Notes under the pieces: generated by a model | What the model was told of the DNA's origin: nothing | The model's input: only the letters and a program-made list of their open reading frames with translations | The model's database searches: none | Assembly: GCA_904394195.1 (NCBI GenBank) | Contig: CAJFNH010000051.1 | Location: 1 to 11,002, forward strand | Reading direction: 5' to 3' | DNA: 11,002 nucleotides | Source of the DNA: Candidatus Gallimonas caecicola | GTDB lineage: Bacteria > Bacillota > Clostridia > Christensenellales > Borkfalkiaceae | Program-made: the position numbers and the translations under genes | In this document: positions 1 to 5,914 of the stretch, one piece after another | Position numbering within the stretch: the stretch's first letter is position 1 | Layout of the letters: every line of letters begins with the position of its first letter

Positions 1-342
1 TTTTTTGTCGGCGATAATTTCAACGGCGGGAGCCTGCGCAGCGTCTCTACGCTCTCCGGCGGCGAGACGTTCCTCGTATCGCTTTCCCTTGCGCTCGCAT
101 TGAGCGCAGAGATCTGCGCGCGAAGTCTGCGGCCCATCGAGTTTTTCTTCCTCGACGAGGGTTTCGGCACGCTGGATGAACATCTTGTCGACGTGGTGAT
201 GGACAGCCTCGAACGGCTGAAAAACGAGCATTTTTCCATCGGCATCATTTCGCATGTCGAGGAACTCAAACACAGGATCGGGCGAAAGCTGTCGGTCAGA
301 AAGGCGACTGAACGGCACGGCTCGCAAATCGTTATGGAGTGA
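1..342 (+). CDS. sbcC: Exonuclease subunit SbcC (Rad50-like ATPase), C-terminal end only
   Basis: This is the last 113 codons of a gene that begins left of the window; the frame is open from base 1 to a TGA at 340-342. SbcC pairs with SbcD to cut hairpins and protein-blocked DNA ends, with ATP driving the long coiled-coil SMC-like subunit. Visible parts of the C-terminal ATPase lobe, numbered from base 1, are the ABC signature LSGGE at residues 18-22, a Walker B stretch ending FFFLDEG at 48-54 with the catalytic glutamate E53, the D-loop GTLD at 56-59, and the switch histidine H85 in IISHVEEL. The spacing and the wording TLSGGETF / FLDEGFGTLD fit SbcC better than RecF, RecN or SMC. The Walker A lobe, coiled coil and zinc hook lie outside the window, so family membership is firm but gene integrity cannot be judged. 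The next gene follows within 8 bases, consistent with co-transcription. Confidence 0.93.
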   Translation, partial: FFVGDNFNGGSLRSVSTLSGGETFLVSLSLALALSAEICARSLRPIEFFFLDEGFGTLDEHLVDVVMDSLERLKNEHFSIGIISHVEELKHRIGRKLSVRKATERHGSQIVME

Positions 343-346
343 GGTG
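341..346 (+). promoter_or_regulatory. Ribosome binding site deciding a TTG start
   Basis: GAGGTG overlaps the sbcC stop codon and lies 4 bases before a TTG at 351. A GTG at 339 in the same frame would give four more residues, but it has no Shine-Dalgarno sequence upstream and sits inside the sbcC stop region. TTG at 351 is therefore the preferred start of the next gene. Confidence 0.6.
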
Positions 347-350
347 GCTT

Positions 351-2033
351 TTGAGTACATTTTTGACACCCGTCACGCTATGGAAGGATTTTGACGACAC
401 GCTTGCGCTGTGCGAGGAGACGCTCTCCGAACGCAAAGAAGGGGGCGCAATTTTTCGTGAAGTGCGTTTTCTGGGCAGAAAGGTCGGCGAAGAACGGGTC
501 AGCATCTATGCACAGTATGTGCTGCCCGAAGGGGAGGAGAAGTTCCCCGCGGTCATGATCCTGTTTGAAGCGGGGTGCCCGTTCGACGCGGCGTTTGTCG
601 CAAGATTTACTTCCCGCGGATACGGCGTATTGTGCGTCGACTACTGCGGCGACAACGGAACGCAGGCACATACCGTCTATCCTGCCGCCGTTGACTACGC
701 CAACTATGTGCGTGCAAGCAGTCACCTTGATCGGGCGGAGCCATCCGCACGGGAAACGAGCTGGTATGAGTGGGCGGGCGTCGCGCGCTATGCGGCAAAA
801 TTTCTCTCTTCCAGAACAGAGGTCACGCGCTTCGGGGCGATCGGACTTCGGACGGGCGGCGAGATCCTCTTCAAGATCGCTCCCTATACATCGCTGTCCT
901 GTATGATCTCGGTATGTGCGGCAGGCTGGCTTGCATACCGTGGTATGGAGAAGTTTGCAGACAGCGAAAAGAAGGTGTTTGATGAGGAACACCACCGCTT
1001 TATCGCCGGCATCGATTCCCAAAGCTATGCGCCCTACATCCGCTGCCCCGTGCTGCTGCTCTCCGCCGTCAACGACAAAAAACACGATTACGACAGGGTG
1101 TATGATACCTTCCGCCAGCTCGCCCCGGACATTCAGAAGGCTTTTCTGTATTCCTCCCACGGCAACGGACTGATCGGCATGCACTCGCTTGCCGACGTCG
1201 ACCTCTTTCTTGACAAATTTTTAAAGGAGCGCTCCGTCTTTATCAGCGGTCCCATCGGACTGAACGTGGAGGAGGACGAGAACGGAAACCTTGTGGCACG
1301 GGCAACATTCGATCAGGCGGGCGAACTGCACGAGTGCGGCATCTTTTACACCGAACGCATCACCGGCTCGCATGCCCGCGACTGGACGCGCGTTCTGGGC
1401 AATCCCGCCGCCGTAAAAGAGGGCATTGGGACATTCCCGCTCGAACTGTATGAAAAGAGCGACCGTGCGCTCGTGTATGCTTTCGCCAACTATTCCAACA
1501 ATTTTTCCGTGACCTCCAAGATCAGAGAGGTCGTCGTGAAAAAACCCTATAAAAATACCTGTGTCAAGAGCCGCATCGTCTATTCTTCGGAGCGCGATTC
1601 GCTCAACGGCATCTCGGGCTTCCGCCGCAGGGCGAGGTCGGTCGCCGACTGTTTTGCGGACGGACAGGGAGTGGACGCCAAACTCCTGCCGGGTTATGGC
1701 GGGATCCTCGGCGCGACGGCGGAAGCCGGGATCGTTTCCTATCGCGTCAACGAGCCGCGCTATTCTGCGCCCGAAGGGGCTTCCCTTCGCCTGGATGCCT
1801 ATTGTGCGCAGGATGCTCTTCTGAAAGTCACGTTTTATCTGGATGAAGATGAGGAGAACGGCTATTCCGCAGAAGCGCGCGTCGCGGGCGGCGGCAAGTG
1901 GAAGAGTCTCCTGTTTGACGCCGCCGATTTCAAGTCGGCTACGGGCGCGCACCTGGAGAGTTTTGTCGATGTTCTCTCCCTTGTTTTTGTCGGAAACGGG
2001 GAAGTGCTTGTAAATAATATCGTATGGATCTGA
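351..2033 (+). CDS. Alpha/beta-hydrolase-like protein with C-terminal beta-sandwich, catalytic Ser apparently replaced by Arg
   Basis: The protein is 560 residues from the TTG start and has no signal peptide, so it is predicted cytosolic. Residues about 60-295 look like an alpha/beta-hydrolase core of the acetyl-xylan-esterase/dienelactone-hydrolase type: strands around FPAVMILF and GYGVLCVDY, a nucleophile-elbow-like turn AIGLRTGG at about 163-170, an acid-loop PVLLLSAVND ending at D242, and a histidine loop SSHGNG with H270. In active members the elbow reads G-x-S-x-G-G; here the nucleophile position is arginine 167 (codon CGG at 849-851). The fold is thus recognisable while classical serine-esterase chemistry looks lost. 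From about 297 to the end the sequence is beta-rich. The last 100 residues, ending GNGEVLVNNIVWI, resemble carbohydrate-binding-type jelly rolls such as the CBM11-like group; this is inference from pattern only. The gene overlaps the next one by 10 bases. It could be a pseudoenzyme, a binding protein, or an enzyme with different chemistry. Confidence 0.7.
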   Translation: MSTFLTPVTLWKDFDDTLALCEETLSERKEGGAIFREVRFLGRKVGEERVSIYAQYVLPEGEEKFPAVMILFEAGCPFDAAFVARFTSRGYGVLCVDYCGDNGTQAHTVYPAAVDYANYVRASSHLDRAEPSARETSWYEWAGVARYAAKFLSSRTEVTRFGAIGLRTGGEILFKIAPYTSLSCMISVCAAGWLAYRGMEKFADSEKKVFDEEHHRFIAGIDSQSYAPYIRCPVLLLSAVNDKKHDYDRVYDTFRQLAPDIQKAFLYSSHGNGLIGMHSLADVDLFLDKFLKERSVFISGPIGLNVEEDENGNLVARATFDQAGELHECGIFYTERITGSHARDWTRVLGNPAAVKEGIGTFPLELYEKSDRALVYAFANYSNNFSVTSKIREVVVKKPYKNTCVKSRIVYSSERDSLNGISGFRRRARSVADCFADGQGVDAKLLPGYGGILGATAEAGIVSYRVNEPRYSAPEGASLRLDAYCAQDALLKVTFYLDEDEENGYSAEARVAGGGKWKSLLFDAADFKSATGAHLESFVDVLSLVFVGNGEVLVNNIVWI

Positions 2034-2215
2034 CGCAATTTGAACTCCACACCATTGTGGAAACAAAAAAACCGCACCCATGCGGCGGAAAACTCTGGGA
2101 GATCGTCCGTACGGGTGCGGATTATAAGATCAGGTGCCGCACCTGCGGAAGAGTTGTCATGCTCACGCCCGATGAACTCAGGAAGCGCATCCGGCGCATT
2201 GTGGAGGACGTATGA
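2024..2215 (+). CDS. DUF951 domain-containing small protein
   Basis: This 63-residue protein matches the DUF951 family (Bacillus YyzM type), small Firmicutes proteins of unknown role. The family pattern is clear: KKPHPCGG near the start, then WEIVRTGADYKIRC, then CGRVVMLTPDEL. H18, C20 and a CxxC pair (C38, C41) could form a single zinc site; this is inferred from residue spacing, not shown. The helical, basic tail (RKRIRRI) would suit nucleic-acid contact, but nothing proves it. The ATG at 2024 lies inside the last codons of the upstream gene, and no good ribosome binding site precedes it, so translation is probably coupled to the hydrolase-like gene. The stop overlaps the signal peptidase start. 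Confidence 0.85.
   Translation: MDLTQFELHTIVETKKPHPCGGKLWEIVRTGADYKIRCRTCGRVVMLTPDELRKRIRRIVEDV
2203..2207 (+). promoter_or_regulatory. Ribosome binding site for signal peptidase gene
   Basis: GGAGG lies four bases before the ATG at 2212, inside the end of the DUF951 gene. It supports 2212 over the later in-frame ATG at 2230, which has no such site. Confidence 0.6.
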
Positions 2216-2877
2216 TCCGCCGTCCTGCCATGCTCAACGAGCGCAGGGAAAGCCGTGCTTCTTTCATCGTACTCTGTGTTCTTTTTGCGCTTGTTGTAAT
2301 CATTCTCATCTTTGACCTGCTGCGGATGCGCTATCTTCTGATTGTTGAAGTCAAGGGCGACTCCATGCTGGATACGCTCTACGGCGGCGAACGGGTCGGC
2401 GCGGATTATGAAGGGGGAGATATTGTGTACGCCGTACGCGGCACTTCGGCCGCACGGGGGGATATCGTTATTCTCGACACTTCGCAGAGCGATGCGTACG
2501 ATCCTTACGGGTATGCGGTGTTTACAGCCGATACCGTCATCAAGCGTATCATTGCCACGCAAGGAGACAGCGTGAAGTGTGTCGGGGGCGTTGTCTGGCT
2601 GAAACAGGCGGGTGGGGAATATGTTGCACTCGACGAGCCGTATACAAGAGGCGTCACTCCTGATTTTGAGGAGGTCGTGCTTGATGAAGGGGAGATCTTC
2701 TTTCTCGGCGACAACCGCACTCAAAGCGCAGATTCACAGGATATGGTGGCAAACGGCTATGAACTTCTGACCACGGACAGCATTTTGGGCATTGTGCCTG
2801 CCTGGGCGGTCTCTATAAAAGAATTTTCTACCGCGTGGGAAGGCTTCCGCTCTGCATTATATAGTATTTTTACCTGA
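2212..2877 (+). CDS. lepB: Signal peptidase I (S26 family)
   Basis: The 221-residue product is a membrane-anchored serine protease that removes signal peptides from exported proteins on the outer face of the membrane. One N-terminal membrane helix spans about residues 18-36, followed by the catalytic domain. Conserved boxes are visible: VKGDSML with nucleophile S51, RGDIVIL at 82-88, TVIKRIIATQGD with the general base K111, and FLGDNRTQSADS at 164-175. Two departures from the common pattern are Asp for Pro after the serine (SMLDTL) and Gln for the usual Arg after the last box (DSQ instead of DSR). The first resembles SMxNTL variants seen in other Firmicutes. An unusually acidic, Gly-rich segment lies between S51 and RGDIV. 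The length is normal for Gram-positive SipS-type enzymes. The start forms an ATGA overlap with DUF951, suggesting coupled translation. Confidence 0.92.
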   Translation: MIRRPAMLNERRESRASFIVLCVLFALVVIILIFDLLRMRYLLIVEVKGDSMLDTLYGGERVGADYEGGDIVYAVRGTSAARGDIVILDTSQSDAYDPYGYAVFTADTVIKRIIATQGDSVKCVGGVVWLKQAGGEYVALDEPYTRGVTPDFEEVVLDEGEIFFLGDNRTQSADSQDMVANGYELLTTDSILGIVPAWAVSIKEFSTAWEGFRSALYSIFT

Positions 2878-2882
2878 CAATC

Positions 2883-2947
2883 ATGGACCGGAGGAATGTA
2901 GCACTTGCGATCTCGGCATAAGCGTCGGAACGCGCGGCATCGGGATC
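2883..2947 (+). other. Disrupted 5' end of the degV gene
   Basis: No usable start codon precedes 2948 in the DegV frame, yet codons 2900-2947 read STCDLGISVGTRGIGI. This carries the S-T-C-D-L motif normal near the DegV N-terminus. In another frame, ATG 2883 reads MDRRNVALAISA and then hits TAA at 2919; that resembles the strand just before the motif. The same bases therefore encode two consecutive pieces of a DegV N-terminus in two frames. This is what loss of one copy of a short direct repeat would leave. Restoring a 22-base unit after 2918 would join both pieces in frame and give about 288 residues, the usual family length. A GGAGG lies at 2890-2894, but the ATG after it (2896) is followed at once by TAG. 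Confidence 0.5.
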
Positions 2948-3727
2948 ATGCCGCTCTCCGTTATCCTGGGGGAGACGGCTTATCGTGACGGTGTGGATAT
3001 CCGACCTCAGGATATCTTCGACTATGTGGAACGCTCCGGGCAGCTTCCCAAGACGGCTGCACCGAGTATCGGAGAGTATGAGGACTTTTTCCGCCCCTAT
3101 GTGGAAGCGGGAGATACTGTTATTCATTTCAGTATTTCCGCAAAAGCATCCTCATCCTGCTCCTATGCGCAGGAGGCAGCAAAAACATTCCCGGGAAAAG
3201 TTTATGTGGTGGACAGCAAGGCGCTCTCCACGGGACAGGGTCTGCTCATTATGAAGGCGGCGGATCTGCGGGACGCCGGCGTTTCTGCTACGGAGATCGT
3301 GGAGCGGGTGAATGCACTGCGCCCGCTCGTCAACACGTCCTTTGTGCCGGACAGGCTCGATTATCTGTACAAGGGCGGCAGGTGTTCGCGCATGGCAATG
3401 TATGGAGCAAATATCCTCAAGATTCATCCGCTCATTGAAATGGAGGACGGGCAGCTCATACCCTCCAAAAAATACCGCGGCGGCATGGTCAAGTGCATCG
3501 AGCAATATATCGATGATCTTGCAGCCAAATATCCCTACTATGAAAAAACACGCTGCTTTATTACGCACAGCATGGCGGATGAAACGGTCGTTGAGGCGGC
3601 AAGGAAAAAGGTTGCCGAAAAGTTTACGTTTGACGAAGTGCTTGAGACAGTCGCCGGGTCGGTCATTACGGGTCACTGCGGCAGGAATACGCTGGGAGTC
3701 CTGTTTATTGCAAAGGAGAACGCATGA
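2948..3727 (+). CDS. DegV family fatty-acid-binding protein, N-terminally truncated as it stands
   Basis: DegV-family proteins bind fatty acids; close relatives (FakB) hold the fatty acid for phosphorylation by FakA before phospholipid synthesis. The readable frame gives 259 residues, about 25-30 short of the usual 280-290. Typical features are PLSVILGETAYRDGVDI at the start, SISAKASSSCSYAQEA around 60-75, VYVVDSKALSTGQG around 80-95, a central FVPDRLDYLYKGGRCSR, the KIHPLIEM strand, and a C-terminal ITGHCGRNTLGVLF. The missing part would be the first beta strand and the D-S-T-C-D-L loop that lines the lipid pocket. ATG 2948 has only a weak upstream GGGATC, so it is probably not the natural start. 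The gene is either a recent frameshift mutant or carries an assembly error. No fakA is in view, so a FakB role is only possible. The stop overlaps the next ATG (ATGA). Confidence 0.85.
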   Translation: MPLSVILGETAYRDGVDIRPQDIFDYVERSGQLPKTAAPSIGEYEDFFRPYVEAGDTVIHFSISAKASSSCSYAQEAAKTFPGKVYVVDSKALSTGQGLLIMKAADLRDAGVSATEIVERVNALRPLVNTSFVPDRLDYLYKGGRCSRMAMYGANILKIHPLIEMEDGQLIPSKKYRGGMVKCIEQYIDDLAAKYPYYEKTRCFITHSMADETVVEAARKKVAEKFTFDEVLETVAGSVITGHCGRNTLGVLFIAKENA

Positions 3728-4245
3728 CAAAATTATATTCGGATAAAGACCTTTGGGATGCCTTTATGCAACGACGTCGCATCCTCGGCGTGTTTTTTAC
3801 GGTGACAGGAGCCTATTTTGCGGGATTTCTGGCTTTTCTGATTTATTATATCATGCTTCCGTATGAGGATCCCAATCAGGGGTGGGTCATCGGTGTGACC
3901 TGCGCGCTTACGGCGCTGTATATCATCTTTCTGTTTCCCTTTATGGGCATCTGTTTCAAACGCTGCAACGCATATTGCAAGATGCTGCGTTTTATATCGG
4001 TAGGTTTGAAGGAATATTCTGTTGCGCCTTTTGCAGGCATTGAGGACTGGACGACGCGCGACGGCGTGGACGTCAATGTGGCGACCTTCCGCGTGCACAA
4101 TATCAAACGCGATGAGGATATGATCCGCCAGATCTATGTGGACGGCGAAAAAGATTTCCCTCCTTTCGAAGAGGGTCAGAAGGTACGCATTGTTTCGCAG
4201 GGAAACCTGTTGATCGAATATGAAATCGTAAAGGAGAACGAATAG
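3724..4245 (+). CDS. Small membrane protein with two predicted helices, unknown function
   Basis: I do not recognise this 173-residue protein. It has a short charged N-terminus, two strongly hydrophobic segments at about 21-45 and 54-78 separated by a short acidic loop (PYEDPNQG), and then a soluble tail from about 95 to 173. The tail alternates hydrophobic and polar residues, as in a small beta-barrel or OB-like domain, ending KVRIVSQGNLLIEYEIV. That layout resembles NfeD-like or other membrane-tethered beta domains, but no diagnostic motif is present. The start is well supported by AAAGGAG a few bases upstream and by the ATGA overlap with the degV-family gene. The overlap suggests the two are made together, so a link to membrane lipid metabolism is conceivable but unproven. 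Confidence 0.8.
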   Translation: MTKLYSDKDLWDAFMQRRRILGVFFTVTGAYFAGFLAFLIYYIMLPYEDPNQGWVIGVTCALTALYIIFLFPFMGICFKRCNAYCKMLRFISVGLKEYSVAPFAGIEDWTTRDGVDVNVATFRVHNIKRDEDMIRQIYVDGEKDFPPFEEGQKVRIVSQGNLLIEYEIVKENE

Positions 4246-4248
4246 AAT

Positions 4249-4518
4249 ATGCGCGCAGTCGTAACGGTCACAGGCTCGGACAGACGCGGTATCATTGCCA
4301 AAGTGAGCGGATTTTTGTTTGAGCGCAATGTCAATATCGAAGATATCTCCCAGACCATTCTGGGGGATCAGTTTGCCATGATCATGATGGTGGACACTTC
4401 GGAGAGCAAGGTGGAATTTGCACAGCTTGCAAGGGAACTTTCTCAAATGGGCGAACAGATCGGCATGACGGTGCGCCTTCAGCACGCCGACATCTTTGAC
4501 GCCATGCACAACGTATGA
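4249..4518 (+). CDS. ACT-domain protein, UPF0237 family
   Basis: This 89-residue protein is a single ACT domain, the fold used to sense small ligands such as amino acids. It opens RAVVTVTGSDRRGIIAKVSG, the usual ACT strand-loop-helix in which G9, D11 and G14 shape the ligand loop, and continues with FLFERNVNIEDISQTI, typical of the GcvR-like UPF0237 group. It contains no catalytic domain. In Firmicutes such proteins are typically encoded directly before a UPF0210 gene, exactly as here (12 bases apart), so the pair probably works together; the ligand is unknown. The ATG follows the previous TAG by three bases, and an AAGGAG at 4231-4236 lies about 12 bases upstream, a rather long spacing. Confidence 0.9.
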   Translation: MRAVVTVTGSDRRGIIAKVSGFLFERNVNIEDISQTILGDQFAMIMMVDTSESKVEFAQLARELSQMGEQIGMTVRLQHADIFDAMHNV

Positions 4519-4530
4519 TCGCGGAGTATT

Positions 4531-5886
4531 ATGTTCAGTAAGTTTGATGTGATTGAAACGATCGAAATGATCGAAAAGGAGCACCTCGATATCCGCACGG
4601 TGACGATGGGCGTCTCCCTGTTATCCTGTATCCGCGCCACTGCAAAGGAAACGGCGCAGGCAGTATACGAGCATGTCTGCCGCAAAGCCGAAAAACTTGT
4701 TCCCACGGCAGAGGCGCTCTCGGGTGAATACGGCATCCCCATCGTCAACAAACGCGTGTCCGTCACACCCGTCTCTCTCATCACGGCGGCGTTTCCCGAG
4801 GAGAGCGCACTTGTCGGCGCGGCGCTCGATCGTGCTGCGCAGGAGCTGGGAATTGATTTTCTGGGTGGGTATTCCGCGCTGGTACATAAGGGTACGGCGG
4901 ACTATGAGGAAAAATTTCTGCAGACCATTCCGGAGGTCCTCGCCTCCACCAAGCGGCTGTGCAGTTCGGTGAACGTCGGCTCCTCCAAGTCGGGCATCAA
5001 CATGGATGCGGTGCGCGCGATGGGGGAAATCGTTCTGAAGACGGCGCAGCTCACGGGCGGGCAGGACGGTCTCGGCTGTGCAAAACTCGTTGTGTTTTGC
5101 AATGCCGTTGAAGATAATCCCTTTATGGCGGGAGCATTCCACGGCGTGGGCGAGGCGGATACCGTGATCAACGTCGGCGTATCCGGTCCCGGCGTTGTGC
5201 AGCATGCGCTCAAATTCATTCCCGATGCCGATCTCACGGATGCCGCCGAACTCATCAAGCGCACGGCATTCAAGATCACGCGCGCGGGGCAACTTGTGGC
5301 AAAGGAGGCGGCAAAGCGCCTCGGTGCCCGTTTCGGCATCGTCGATCTGTCGCTTGCACCCACGCCGGCGCGCGGCGACTCCGTTGCGCATATCCTGGAA
5401 GAACTCGGGCTGGAAGTGGTGGGATGTCACGGCACGACGGCGGCGCTCGCCATGCTTAACGACGCGGTCAAGAAGGGGGGCGTTATGGCTTCCTCGCGCG
5501 TCGGCGGCCTCTCGGGTGCGTTTATTCCCGTCTCCGAGGATATCGGCATGATCGAATCGGCAACGACGGGAAAGATCTCGCTTGACAAGCTCGAGGCGAT
5601 GACCTGCGTCTGCTCGGTCGGACTGGATATGATCGCCATCCCGGGCGATACGCCTGCCTCCACCATCTCCGCCATCATTGCAGACGAGGCGGCCATCGGC
5701 ATGGTCAACAACAAGACGACGGCGGTGCGCGTTATCCCCGCGCCCGGCAAAAAGGTGGGGGACGAGGTCAGCTTCGGCGGTCTTCTGGGCAGAGCGCCCG
5801 TGATGCCCGTCCACACGGGGGATGCGGGTAAATTCATCCGCCGCGGGGGGCTCATTCCCGCGCCCATCCACAGCTTTAAAAACTGA
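4531..5886 (+). CDS. UPF0210 (DUF711) family protein
   Basis: The 451-residue product matches the full length of the UPF0210/DUF711 family, often labelled 'PFL family protein' for a fold resemblance to pyruvate formate-lyase rather than a shown reaction. Recognisable stretches are the N-terminal EHLDIRTVTMGVSLLSC, the glycine-rich NVGSSKSGINMDAVRAMG near 148-165, GVGEADTVINVGVSGPGVV near 206-224, SLAPTPARGDSVAHILEE near 275-292, and the C-terminal SFGGLLGRAPVMPV. No glycine-radical motif is evident at the C-terminus. Many conserved Gly and Asp residues suggest a soluble enzyme, but the substrate is not known. GGAG at 4523-4526 precedes the ATG by four bases. It follows the ACT-domain gene, its regular partner, which may be a regulatory subunit. 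Confidence 0.92.
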   Translation: MFSKFDVIETIEMIEKEHLDIRTVTMGVSLLSCIRATAKETAQAVYEHVCRKAEKLVPTAEALSGEYGIPIVNKRVSVTPVSLITAAFPEESALVGAALDRAAQELGIDFLGGYSALVHKGTADYEEKFLQTIPEVLASTKRLCSSVNVGSSKSGINMDAVRAMGEIVLKTAQLTGGQDGLGCAKLVVFCNAVEDNPFMAGAFHGVGEADTVINVGVSGPGVVQHALKFIPDADLTDAAELIKRTAFKITRAGQLVAKEAAKRLGARFGIVDLSLAPTPARGDSVAHILEELGLEVVGCHGTTAALAMLNDAVKKGGVMASSRVGGLSGAFIPVSEDIGMIESATTGKISLDKLEAMTCVCSVGLDMIAIPGDTPASTISAIIADEAAIGMVNNKTTAVRVIPAPGKKVGDEVSFGGLLGRAPVMPVHTGDAGKFIRRGGLIPAPIHSFKN

Positions 5887-5897
5887 AATTACAGAGC

Positions 5898-5903
5898 AAG
5901 GAG
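5898..5903 (+). promoter_or_regulatory. Ribosome binding site choosing the pepF start
   Basis: AAGGAG lies 11 bases before the ATG at 5915. The open frame extends back to 5822, but that would overlap the end of the UPF0210 gene by 65 bases and add 31 residues unlike the family. The start at 5915 is therefore chosen despite the somewhat long spacing. Confidence 0.55.
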
Positions 5904-5914
5904 TATCGAACAGA

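Noticed and set aside
378..2081. Minus-strand open frames opposite the hydrolase-like gene (378-1184 and 1221-2081)
   Set aside because: The composition is rich in Arg, Asp and His, no domain is recognisable, and the sense frame has clear fold motifs; they are shadows.
2896..2901. ATG followed at once by TAG after GGAGG: a start-stop regulatory element
   Set aside because: Only one base separates GGAGG from the ATG, too close to be an efficient start; better explained as part of the damaged degV 5' end.
5822..5914. N-terminal extension of oligoendopeptidase F
   Set aside because: It would overlap UPF0210 by 65 bases and is unlike the family; ATG 5915 gives the normal PepF start and length.
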